From assembly GCA_003260075.1 (NCBI GenBank), contig QLIY01000113.1, positions 111,005 through 175,004 of the forward strand: a DNA stretch of 64,000 nucleotides, read 5' to 3'. The stretch is from Phallusia mammillata (lineage: Eukaryota; Chordata; Ascidiacea; Phlebobranchia; Ascidiidae). A program made the translations under genes and the position numbers. The notes under the pieces were generated by a model. The model searched no databases, was not told the origin of the DNA, and saw nothing but the letters and a program-made list of their open reading frames with translations. Below, piece by piece: positions 36,976 to 49,400 of this stretch; within the stretch, counting starts at the first letter, position 1, and the number at the start of each line of letters is the position of its first letter.

Positions 36976-37488
36976 TTATATCACTGTGTAAGGTCCATCT
37001 TTCTCATAGTAGTAGGTTATCGGCATTCCTCGCTCTTTCCTTCTACGGATGTAAACCCTATGTTCAGGTCTACGTTGCGTCATCGGTAAATACGCCATTT
37101 TAGCTGACGTCACTGCCATGTCATCATCGCAAGAAACTTCGTCATCACTTACATTGCAATTTACAGGGTCGGTGGGGTATCGGTCGCTTTGCGGTAAGCG
37201 AACTCTATCGACCCTGTAATCTGCGAAATTGACCCGTTTTCGACTTACGTTGCTGACCAATCCGCTGTCGCCACGTCCATTCCCGCGCTTTTCAAATCCG
37301 TGCGGTTGACCAATGTAAGCGATGCTGTCGTCGTACACGCGCTCCCATTGGTCGTCGCACTCGATCACGTGTTTTTCATTGCCGAACATTGATTGGTCGA
37401 AACTGATGTCCTGAGGAACGATCACGTGACCGTCCACCGATCCGCGGCGGTGAAGCGGAACGAGACCACGTGACCTACTGGATCCGCT
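36976..37488 (-). CDS. Usherin-like: cytoplasmic tail and stop
   Basis: Last exon, 170 codons plus TAA. It is acidic and Arg-rich and ends in Tyr-Thr-Val-Ile. Thr at -2 and Ile at 0 fit a class I PDZ ligand, as known for vertebrate usherin, which ends in a different class I motif. The acceptor TTCATCAG lies directly before the AGC codon at 37486-37488. Confidence 0.85.
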   Translation of the reverse strand, partial: SGSSRSRGLVPLHRRGSVDGHVIVPQDISFDQSMFGNEKHVIECDDQWERVYDDSIAYIGQPHGFEKRGNGRGDSGLVSNVSRKRVNFADYRVDRVRLPQSDRYPTDPVNCNVSDDEVSCDDDMAVTSAKMAYLPMTQRRPEHRVYIRRRKERGMPITYYYEKDGPYTVI

Positions 37489-40400
37489 CTGATGAACACA
37501 ATGAACATTAGATGGTCTTTAGTTTAGAAAACATTCTGTTTTCTTTGGCCGAAAGTCGTTCATTTAATTAACATAAAATTTGCAGGTTAACGGTTTTTTG
37601 ACAAAACGTTCACATAAACAACTTACGTTTAAGCTGTAATTATGACGTCGATACGGAGGTAAGGTCGTACCCAAAATGTCACCACTAGGAGGCACTCTGC
37701 GACCAGAAGGTGGCGCCTTGAGCGGGGTTCTTTGCCTCTCTGGTGCTCTCATGCGGCGCAGCACGATAAGTAAAATAGCAAACAACATCACCACGACAAC
37801 CGCCACCATGGCAACGATAAACCAAATGTTCTTGTAAATAGGAAGTTGGGCGGCGTTGAGGTCAGGGCGCCCATTACCGGAATTATCGTCCGACGGAGTC
37901 GTCTCTAAACTTGGGACTAGGACTCCTAAAAGTAAGTTATTCGGTTTAAATGCGATGTTTGACAAAATATAAATTCAAAACACTGGTTCCGTGATTGGAG
38001 AGAGCAAATAGTTCAGACTGGACTGCGTAATTAAAGAGCCTGGTTAAAAACACTATGATTTAGCATGTGTAAAGTAAGTGCATTTTATTTGAAACGTTTT
38101 AATTAAATGTAGGTTATGCGTTTCTCAGTAAATGTTGTGAAACATCTGTTCTCGAATATATAGGTTGCATCATTTTAACTGGCCATATTTCAGTAAGTTA
38201 TGGAGTAGAATGGCAAAGCTGACGGCGTAGGCAAAAATTCTCACCTGTACCGATGCCTCCCTTCGTTGTATCGTATAAAAGTGTCGGGGTTTGTGCCGAA
38301 CCGGTGTCAGTATAAACTTTCACTTTGAAGCGATGCACTGCAAGGCAAAACATAAATTAAACTTTTATGTAAGACAAGGTTCTACGGCCTAAATATATTT
38401 CATTTTTGCCACAAAGTTAAAGTTAAATTTAAAAAAATGCAAAAATGTGAACAATATAGCACATACATGTTTGGCAAGCCAACGCTTCAAATCATATACA
38501 CAAAACTTAGGGTTTTCATAAAAACTACCCCCACCTTTTAATCCGGTTCTCCTGAGGTAAAAGCCAGATTCGAACCCGGAATAAATAATTTCGTCTCCAT
38601 CTGTCACCTCGTACCGTTCGAGGGCACTGTTGAGCACAAACGACATCGGCCAGCGGAGGGCGATAAAGCTGATGTTGCTAACGGCAACAAACGGAGCAAC
38701 GTATGATGGGTCTGAGAAATAACATGTTTTGTTAAAGCTAACTGGATTCGAAAATAGTGGTACATGATGCATCTACACTGTTCTTGTGAATTTGTGCTGA
38801 TGAAATTTGTGCTGTTCACAAAAAACTGGGATATTGTGAACCCAGCACAACTGGTGAAGGTTGGTTAGTGAAACTAGAAGAGGTAACCCTTAAAACTGTA
38901 AATCACAGTACGCCAGGCCCATTGAAGGCGCCAAACCAGATCAGCAGGTCACCAAGCATTCACCACCATATGACAAGGCGTTGGCTAGAAAAATCTTGCC
39001 TGCGGTGGGATTCAAATCCACGATAGGAGTCTTTCCCTTAAAACCAGTGGTGGGATTAAAAATTTTTGTCAGCCGGTTCTATCACAAAAGTCATATTTTT
39101 CAGCCGGTTCCGTTACACAAAGTCCATTGACAGATACCAGTAGTGCTAACCGGTTCGCTGATCTCATAAAATATTGTGAGCCGGTCCTGTAGAACTGGTG
39201 CGAACCGGCTGAATCCCACCACTGCTTAAAACTACACACTCTTTTAGGAAAGGATGGGGTTCGACAGAAAGAACCCCCCCCCCAAGTCCATTGACAGTTA
39301 CCAGTAGTGCTAACCGGTTCGCTGATCTCATAAAATATCGTGAGCCGGTCCTGTAGAACTGGTGCGAACCGGCTGAATTCCACCACTGCTTAAAACTACA
39401 CACTCTTTTAGGAAAGCATGGGGTTCGACAGAAAGACATTACGGGAAATAATTCTTTTGGTTATAAATAGACAAATTTGTGGTACTCAAATTTTGAGTTT
39501 GCAAACCTACCACAGTCTTTCAGCTAAAAGTCATCGCAAACGTATTAGTATTGTAAAACAAACCTTTTCAAATGAAAAATAAAACATATGGCCCGCAAAG
39601 GTTATAAAACTACGTCTTTTTTCCAATAATCTGTCTATACATCAACGTCATATATTTTTCGTTAATTTGTTTTCTATGGAACACGAGACAGAGCAACAAA
39701 CAGCATTACATTTCACAGATTACGAAAAAAAAACGATATTAACCAGTGGCCGTATATAAACCTTTCTCTCACCCAGTTTAGCAGTAACAGCCGTTTCCCA
39801 ATCCGATTCCACATTCCCGTAATCATTATATGACCGAACTTTAAAGTCGTATCGAGTGTAAGAAACGAGACTTCGAACGATTTTATTGTGACGTAGGCCC
39901 GAGTAGTCGATCTGGGATGACCCAACAGCGCACTCTTGTGGAAAGGGTTGTAGAGGTGGAGGGCAACTTTTTCGGTAATAAAGTTCGTACCTGAAAATAT
40001 GTTGCAAAAAGTATTGTACATGAATTTCAAAATTGAAAAGGCATTAATGTATTTCTGGACTCGGTATAACATACAGTATTTTACTCGTTAAAAAAACAAG
40101 ATTTTTATTAGCAGTGTTTTTCACTTTTCCTTAATTTTCCTTTTGTTATTGTTGAAATTATCGGAATTTCGAGGCATTATCAAGGGCACTTCAGTCAAGA
40201 AACACGAAAGGTAAAATGGATCCAAACAGACTTGATCAGAAACCGAAGTTTCAACTGAGGCAAAAATCAAACCCAGGACCCAGATCTTACCTTGTAATAT
40301 TTCCGTTCGGGTGTTGTGGAGCGCTCCACCTAACGGTGAGATTTCCACTTCTTATGTCAACAACAATCGGCGCATCCTGACCGCTGGGTGGCGCAGGGAG

Positions 40401-43400
40401 AGTAGTGACGTAGGCGGGAGGGCCGCGTGTGCACAACGACTCAAACGTGCACATTTCTATGGTGAACTGGTATGCGGTGAACGGCTTGAGGGCGACGATG
40501 GTTTGATCAGCACCAACCCCTCTGCTCACCTGTGATTGGTGGAAGTAGTCACGTGGTTTATTAAATACTCAAAGTCGAAATCAGGAGCAAAAAAATTCTG
40601 CAATATTTTGTTGCCACTTTTGTCTTTTCAATAGAATGATGTCAGGTAAAGATATCGTCAAAGTGTGTTAAGGTTTACCACAGGCCTTAACTAGTACAAC
40701 AGAATTAAGCCTTAAAATTTAGGAATATTCACACAGTAAGTAACTTAATCGAAAACAAAACTGCCAGAGAGCTTAAAAATACATTTTAATGTAGACCATC
40801 ATAATATGGGGAATTTCTCTGTTGCTGGCGGTTAAAAAGGTAACAGAACTGTTGTCATAATCACTGAAAGTTTTGTTTGTCAAATTACTATTGCTACTAA
40901 AAGTTAAGTGTAATCGCTGTAGCCACAATTTCCCACCATTTTTGCCGCTTCGTCACTTTCATTGACTTTCATGAACACGTGATAAAACCGGATGAGCCCG
41001 TTTGCCACTTCCGGTTCAGCGGCGATCACACGCACGGATCGTGACGTCACTTCCTGAAATTGCGGCGCGGGTACGCCCTCTGGTGATGACTCTCCGGACC
41101 GAAACGGAGACGACCATTTACTAGGGGCTTTCCCTGCAGTGTTCATCGAAACCACCTTGTATTGATATTGAGTGTAGGGAAGTAGGTCATAATCTGCATG
41201 AAAGTAGTAATTGTTTTAAGATACAGCTACAGGGTTTTTCAAAGGTTTTTATATACCACCCTTAACAGCTTGGTAAATTAAAAGCACCCTTTAACTAATT
41301 ACGAACTACTGTTACGTGTTTAAATATAAGGTCAAAACAGATTTATAATATCTATTTATTTGATTCTAAGCACTTGTTCTGTTCAAAAATGCAATTTTAA
41401 ATATATAACATGCAATTTAATAGATTCAATTTTTGCAGATGTTCAACAATCTGCAACGAAAACAATTATTTGTACCTGAATACGAATGTTCAGTTGTGTT
41501 GATAATCAGTTTCGGTTCAAGGGATTCCCCTCCCCGCCTCGTCTCAATTAAACGACGGCGGAAAATCTGGTAACCGGTTATTTCACCATGTCGGTCGTTA
41601 GGTGGCGCCCACGTGAGTTCAAGAGTCACCTGGCAACAAAAAGAAACAACTGAAATGAAGGAATGCTTGAAAACACTATTATTACAAATAAGAAAAAAAC
41701 CCACAACGCCTGGCAAACAAGGAGCACATAGGAAGATTGACAGGATGCGTTTACAAAATAACAATATTTTTTACACTTTTTACAGTACGGTGTAACGGCA
41801 GCGCGTTAAGCCTCCATCCACCAATTGTGCCCTTTATTGTTTTGCACTTCATAACGTTTTAGCGTTGCGCTATTTCAGACTTGGTGATTGTTTCAGTGCA
41901 ATTACGTTGCTATGTGTTATTTTACTAAGCGAAATAAACACAACGCAATAATACTAACACACAAAAACTAAATCTAAAACAATAAAAAACATAAAGCTTC
42001 TAAAATTTCACACAAAATGAAACATATTGAGCGGGCAGCTATAATTACACAAGGAACAGTTTAATTAATCAAAACAGACAAAAGTCACAAACCTACTAAT
42101 TAATATAAGCTTCAAATGACAATGAAATGTGTACAGACAATCGGTCGTGCATTTGGTAAATGGCGGGAGATTTAAAATAGTCACCTGATCACGTTGAGGT
42201 AACGTGACTGTAGGAGGCATCTGATTGGCTGGTGGTGCTTCCATGGTTCGTTGTAGAGCTCGTCTGCTCATCACACACCCCTGTTGTGTACAGGCTTGCA
42301 TCCAAAACATGTATTCCTTGAAAAACTTTAAACCGCGAACTTCGAAGGAGAATGTTGTGCCGGGAAAATCAAACGACTGTAGAAGAACAAGAAACAGATT
42401 GGAATTTCAACAAAACAATTTGTGTTTTTTTATCGGTCATTATAATGTAAAAAATACAAAGTAGTGAATAAAAACGAAAAACAACCACATAAAATTATTA
42501 AAAAGTAGTTACTGGAAACAAATAAACAAACAAGAAAGAATGTCAAGTCACCTACACCTAATATCCAACTAAAGATGATTGGGATATCTTTGTGTGATAT
42601 ATTGTGTTTATCCCAATAACATTGTAACAAATACCAACAGTGGTTCCCAACCTTTTTCGACAAATTCCTCCCTTAATAATTTGAAACCTTTTCATTCCTC
42701 CCTGATATACTACAAACCATTAAAAGATCCTTTATTATTGGGTCTTTTATCAAACTTTCTATTTACAAACCACATTAAAGTTAATTCCTTCCCTTAAGCT
42801 AGGAGGGAATCCTATCCGGGTTGGGAATCACTGCTCTGAAGTGACCCTCTACAGTCTACACAACTCAACTTTTATCAACAAAAAATTGCTGCAAGGTAAA
42901 AAAATGGACATGGCATAATACGAGTCATTGAAGTAAAATGCACTCGACTGGAGTTGATAAACAAAATTTTAGAAGAAAGTTTAACTTAAAATCAACTTAC
43001 CCTCTGACTTCTGGTGGTAACTTCTCTCACGTAAAGGGAATAATTCGCAATCACCCCGTTGGGGTTCGCGGGACTTTCCCATTCTACTCGGACCGACGAC
43101 GATGAAGTTGGGGTGAGGGTGGGTCGGGAAAGTCCCGAGGGTGAAGAGGGGTCAGTGGTTTCCGAAATGGGTGGGTAACTCTCCACGCTACCGACTGGGT
43201 TGTAAGCTACAATCTTGTAAGTGTACTCGGTACCAGCTTTCAGTCCAAAATCGTGATATCTGAACATAGAAATTATATAAAAAAAAAAAAATTAAAAAAA
43301 AAAATTAAATATATGTTTATTTATGGACACAGGATTCGGACTTGAAAAGTTGGTCATGGAATAAACATGCTTTATTCTTCAAACGATAGCTCATGCCTTT

Positions 43401-46400
43401 ATCGACGATAAAGTCTGGACAGATTTTATACACGCAACTCGACCTGGGTAGCAAATACTGGTGTAAAAAAATCTACTGTTTTTTTTCCATCTTTTGTAGA
43501 GGCCCCTCCCCGCCTCAACATGTGACGACCGACCGATAATAAAATTATATAAATTCTACTGTGAACCTGCTATTAAAAAAATTAGAACATAAAACTCGAA
43601 AAACATAATGAAGTGTTTCAATAATGCTTACAAAAACTTACCTTGTTTGTGTCCCATCATTTACAGTCACTAGTTCGCCATCTCTACGAACTTCATAACG
43701 AGTGATGACGCCATTTGGCTCGGCAGGAAATTGCCAAACAACCTAGGAAATCAAATAAAACTGTTTCTCATGTGATTTTATCTACAGCCCTACAGTTTCA
43801 AAGCATTGTAAAAAGTAAGATATTTGTAAAATGATAACCGCTATGTAAAAGCATAGAGCCAATAAATGATAAGCTGCAGACAGTGCACACTGTTTCGACC
43901 TATAAGGTCTCATCAGTGCAGCTGGTGACGAGAGATCGGCCGTATATGTCTACACTAGCCAATACGGCCGATCTCTCGTCACCAGCTGCACTGATGAGAC
44001 CTTATAGGTCGAAACAGTGTGCACTGTCTGCAGATAACCGCTATCTTTTTGAAATATTGTTTGAGATCTAATGGCGAATATATACAGACAACAGACGAAA
44101 CAAACAACATACTTATTATTTAGACGTTTTGGCATATAGTTATGTAGCTTCATTTCACTGATGCTGGCATGAACATTTGCCGAAACGTTTAAACAGTAAA
44201 GCATGTCGCTTCTTATGTTTATTTGGGCCGTAGTATTTCTCATTGAACTCATGAGCTGATCCGTGTATGGCGTTCCATTGTTTGAGACGATACACCAGTT
44301 TGATATACATTTATATCTGTTTTAAAAAAACATTTTTTTAACCTCTCGTGGTGAATTTACCTCAATCGAGTTGGGGCTTGTGACGTGTAGTTCCGGTGCA
44401 TCTAGACCGGTAGGTGGCGCCTCAAGCGTGCGAACTTCCGCTTCCGCACTCTCACGGCAACCACTGTTAGTACACGCCTCCAATTTCACACGGTAGGTAC
44501 TGAAAAGAGAAAGTGAAACCAAAATTGTGTGAAGCAAATGTAGGTTTAAAAACACAGTATTATTTTGTTTCTCTTTGGATCAAATTATTGAAAATTGTTT
44601 TGCAGTTGCACTTTTTTATTATAGAAATTGTATTAATTAACTCCATCTGGTAACCGTAATAAGTATTTTGACATGCGATCCACTTCAACAAGCTAAAAAT
44701 ATCAAAAATATTTCTTTTTTATTAGTAATGATTTTCTTTGCAAAATAATATCAATTTTATAACTTAACCTTTCTAACTTACGTGTAAGGTTTTAAATCAT
44801 CAACAACTGCTCCCAAGTCAAGTCCCTCAAATCTCGTCACGCCATCCACTAGCAGGCGGTAAAGAGAAATAATTCCATTCGCTATTTCGGGGCTGTCCCA
44901 CGCAACCTCGATCGCGGTAGAGTTGAGAGCAACTGGAAAAGAATTAGTTGAGAATGTAAAGGTACAAGATACAAAACAACACACATTGAGTCCACACTAA
45001 TGATAATCCATGTCTACATCAACAAAATCTAAGTGTAGAACCAATGCATTCGAATGGGACGTTTTAAAATAAAAGTTTGCTAACAAAATAAAAATTTATT
45101 TTAAATCGAGCTGTGATCTGCAACAAGTTTCATCGACTGGCGTTGTTTTATGATTTGTTATTTTGTGTTTGACTGAATTCAACGGTGGGGTGATTTGACA
45201 ACTCGGTGACTTGTCTCTGATAGTTTTCGGTAAGTTGTGTTACTTATCTTACAAAATGCGGGTTTTATTAATAACTAACTTGTTTATTTCATTCTATTTG
45301 AATAAGGTACAACTATAAGTTTACACGTACGAAACCCTGAGAGAGAACAAAATATTTGAACGGTTCCTCACCGACATTTGGTGATGTCGCATACAGTGGA
45401 GCTTCCTCGTATGTTCTCATGGTGGTGACATCACTGATGACGCAACCGCCCGCTGTGCAAGCTGACACGGTGTATGAGTACGTCGTGAAAGGCTTTGAGG
45501 ATAAACAGAGCATTAGATGAGGCAAATGTGGTGCTTTAAGCAACACGGTAAAATGACATTTACTTATTTCAAACAATTACATTTGATCTGTTAAAACATG
45601 AAAAGTGCTTTCAGCTTAAAAATCTACGATAATGTTGAGAATTATGATGTTGTTGTATCGAGCAAACAGATCTTATGTGACGCAACCTTTTATAATATCT
45701 CATAATAGCTGTGAAAATACGCTAAAAGCAAAACTTATTATCGAAGGCTTTTCCAAATGTAAGAAGTAGCTAGGGATGTGCCAAAACTGCAAACGTTCTG
45801 TTTGGTCGAGCACCGAGCATCTCACGTTAATGCTCGGTGCTCGGCCGAGCACGCTCGGTGCATTATGACGTCACAAAAATCCCCTTTCTACGATTTAGCT
45901 CTTCAAGAAGGTATCTTACGTCACCAGCCGTGTATTAAGCTATACAGGCCTCAGAAGTACACGTTTTTCACCCATCTAATACATTTGAAAAATTATTTGT
46001 TTTTGTTCATAGAAACCCCTTCGAACACTAGTTACGTATGTTAGCAGGGCATGAATATGCAAATTTAATGCTCGGGTCAGTTTGTGCAACTGCTCGGCCG
46101 AGCACCGAGCATCAAAAAAGGCGATGCTCGGTACCGAGTACTCGGGTTCTGGCTCGGCTCGGCGCATCCCTATAAGTAGCACATGGCGAATTTATTTTGA
46201 GGATATATGCAAGCAATTTTCGAATGCATTGAGAAACGTTTAGATTCCTCACCAATAGAGAAAAAGTTTGCATACAATTTCATCAATAAATATTTTTGTG
46301 AAAAAAACTCTGTCAATAAAATAAATCTAAACCTGCAGGTCGTGATCAGTGAAGCGGAACTGGGTGATCGGAAAACTCAGTGGAGTGGAACCGTTTCTTT

Positions 46401-49400
46401 GAACTCGGAAAGTTTGCAAAACTCCATTGATACGCTCCGGTAGCTTCCACGTCACAATCAATGACGTAGAACTGTCGACAGGTGGGTGAAGGACAATTGG
46501 GGGGTCGAGGCCCTCGGGTGGGGCCTGATGGGTTTCGGTGCTGACCCACTCACTGTCGACGTATCTGAAAAAAATGAAAACTTTATGAATTTGACTCAGA
46601 ATATGGACAATCAGGTAGAAACAAAAGGCTGGAAATCGTCTGAAGCAAAATTGCCTTTTGACGTTAGATCAAACAAACTTTAACGTTATGACAAAACTAT
46701 CCATTATAGGTAAGAAAATATGTTTTTAGGAACATACATTTTTGTCCTTGATTATTGTTTTTTGTTCGAATATAATCAGAAAGAAAACTAATCCATTCAG
46801 TTTACTTGTTTGAAATAAGACATAAGATTTGAAACTTTTTGAGCAACAAAAATTTACGCACATACCGGCAAACGGGGCTACGGAAATCTAGCCTGTGGTG
46901 GGATTCGAACCCCGGACAACTGTATTAAGTGCCAAGGTGTTGTTACAAACTGCCGAAAAGTCACTGCCATGAAATGTAAAATTTTCTCACCCTGCACTCG
47001 TAGCAGTTTTAATCTTGTAAGCATATCTTGTATATGGCAAAACCTCAGCGTCACTGTAATTGTATTCGTCATAAACCGGGTCCATGACGACATAAACCAC
47101 CTCGCCTCCATCAAGTGTGACGTCACTGTCGCTTGCTTGTCTCCGGCTTCTATGACGTAATAAAGGTTCGTCATCAGGCCACGAGTTCGCCTCCGAGTAG
47201 CGAGGTTGGGAAGTCACGTCATCCCCGATCGAAAACCAAAAGTCTGATGAATCTGAACTCTCTGCCGCCCTCCGGTGTAAGCGACGCGGAATCTAAAAAT
47301 ATTGTAAGTGCGAGTTTAACGTATTTGTATGTAATAAATAGAGGCCCAACGATGCTTAAATAAAAAGAGAAAATAGGAAACCAACAATACCGAACTTAAA
47401 ACGAAAGGGCACATACTTGTCGACCAAGGTAGTACACGCCCCTGCTGTCGCACTAACTATGTTATTGTTGGCGTAAAACGAATTTTAAATGTAAAAAAGA
47501 GAGGAAATAAGTCAAGGGGAAAAACAGAAAAAAAAAACTGTCCGTAACCTAAATCAGTGTGGTCCAACTTTATTTTGTTGTGGGCCATTCAAAATCGTTA
47601 ACTTACTGCGCGGGCCAAGGTCTGAAATTTTTGCAGGTAAAACTTTGTTCTGGGTCAAACTCCAGGCCTGGGTAACTATACACCTTTTTTTATTTATAGA
47701 TAAGTTTTTTTTTTATATCTTTTATAGTTATATATTAGGTAGCAGCCGTAAATAACATTCAGGTTCCACTCTAGCGCAAAAATGCCCCAAACGGTTTAAA
47801 GAAGCAGAACCCTTTATTACATAACAATGCCTTGTCATGCGTCACAATAGGAGATTTTGCAGTATTTCGTGTGTGTTAATCCTCACATTTCAAAAACATT
47901 GAATTATTGAAAACAAAACTTATAGTTGTCATTAAAATGTTAGACTTTCGCGACGAAAACTTGAGGTACAAATGATTTGTGATGACTGATGAGGTAAGGT
48001 TTGATCGGTCAATCCGGATCTAGCACTAATCCAGAATTTTTTGGATCCAAACTGGTCCGAATCAACCGATGTTTTCTGATTTCAAAAAATGCCGACATTT
48101 TTCGGTTTGAGTTTTAGCAATGCTATTTTTAGAAATACTTTAATTAGGTTTTGAGTGACGTTTATTTCACGACATGCAGAATTTAAATTACCTTGCTACC
48201 GCGGGGAAGCACCTTCCTGATCACGTGATAGCTGACGATGCGCCCATTGGCTCTCGCCGGTTTCGACCACGACACCATGACTGCTGTGGCATTTGAAAAC
48301 TGAACGATCGGTGGTGGCTGATCTTCAGGTGAGGTCTCAGAGGTTTGTAAACGATTTGGCGGGGATCGAGTGCACAAATCCCGGCCAGTGCAAGCTTCCA
48401 ACACTAATGTGTAGTTGGTGTATGGATTTAGACGACGGAATAGGAATTGAGATGCCAAACCGCTGTACACTGGCGTTTCATCAAACCCGACCTCATATAC
48501 ATTGTATAGTGTAATCTGTAAGTAAATTGGAACACAACTTGGTGAAATTGAGACAATCACAACGATATAAAAGAGCAACGTAGCTTTAAACTTTTGCCCA
48601 AGAAACATCACAAGAAAAAGCTACAAGCTTTGAACCATCAAACTTTAGAACTTACCTCGCCGTTCGGAACAACCGGTTTCTGCCAGGAAAGATGAATTGA
48701 TTCCCCGCCAGGAATTCGCCTCGCAGTCAGCGGCCCTACCTCGCTAGGTGGCGCTGAGAGGGTAGTAACGTGACTCCACTGGCTCCGCCCTTCCAGCAGT
48801 GCTTGATTGACAGCTACCAGCCTTACTCTATATGACGTGTACGGTTGCAAACCACTAAAGGTCGCATCGTGAATTGATGATGAAATTGTGAGTGCGGTGT
48901 GGATTTTGTTGATCAGAGTCGGGTCAAGTGATTCCTTTTGATATTCCAATCTAAAAAAATAGAAATAATAAACAGGGTTATGATAAAATTGTACATGTAG
49001 TGTTAATATCTTGTGTGTATGGAATATTTCTTAGTGCAGTATTTAAAAATGGTACAGATTTTTGATTTTGTTAAGATGTCATTTGTGAATACCGCAGAGA
49101 GAATAGCTAAAATAAACTGAATCTATATGTATTTGTAGTTTTAGTATTTGCGCCTGAAGGAAACTTACATAATGTTATTTATAGATTAACGTTAATCTAT
49201 TGATAGTACTTTATAGTATTTAACCGAACGTGCAAACAAACCTGTAACTGGTTAAAACCCCATTTGGTTTCCCCGGTTCTTTCCACTGAGCACTCACAGC
49301 AAAAGCAGACACAGCATCAACTGTGGGAGGATCAATATCAGATGGAACATCCTGAAGTGTCGTCACAATTTCCCAGTCGCTCGATGCTTCACCGCGATCG

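Noticed and set aside
46890..46920. tRNA gene suggested by GGTTCGAATCC-type B-box on the minus strand
   Set aside because: No matching A-box or acceptor stem at tRNA spacing. Similar fragments recur in other introns, so it is SINE-derived.
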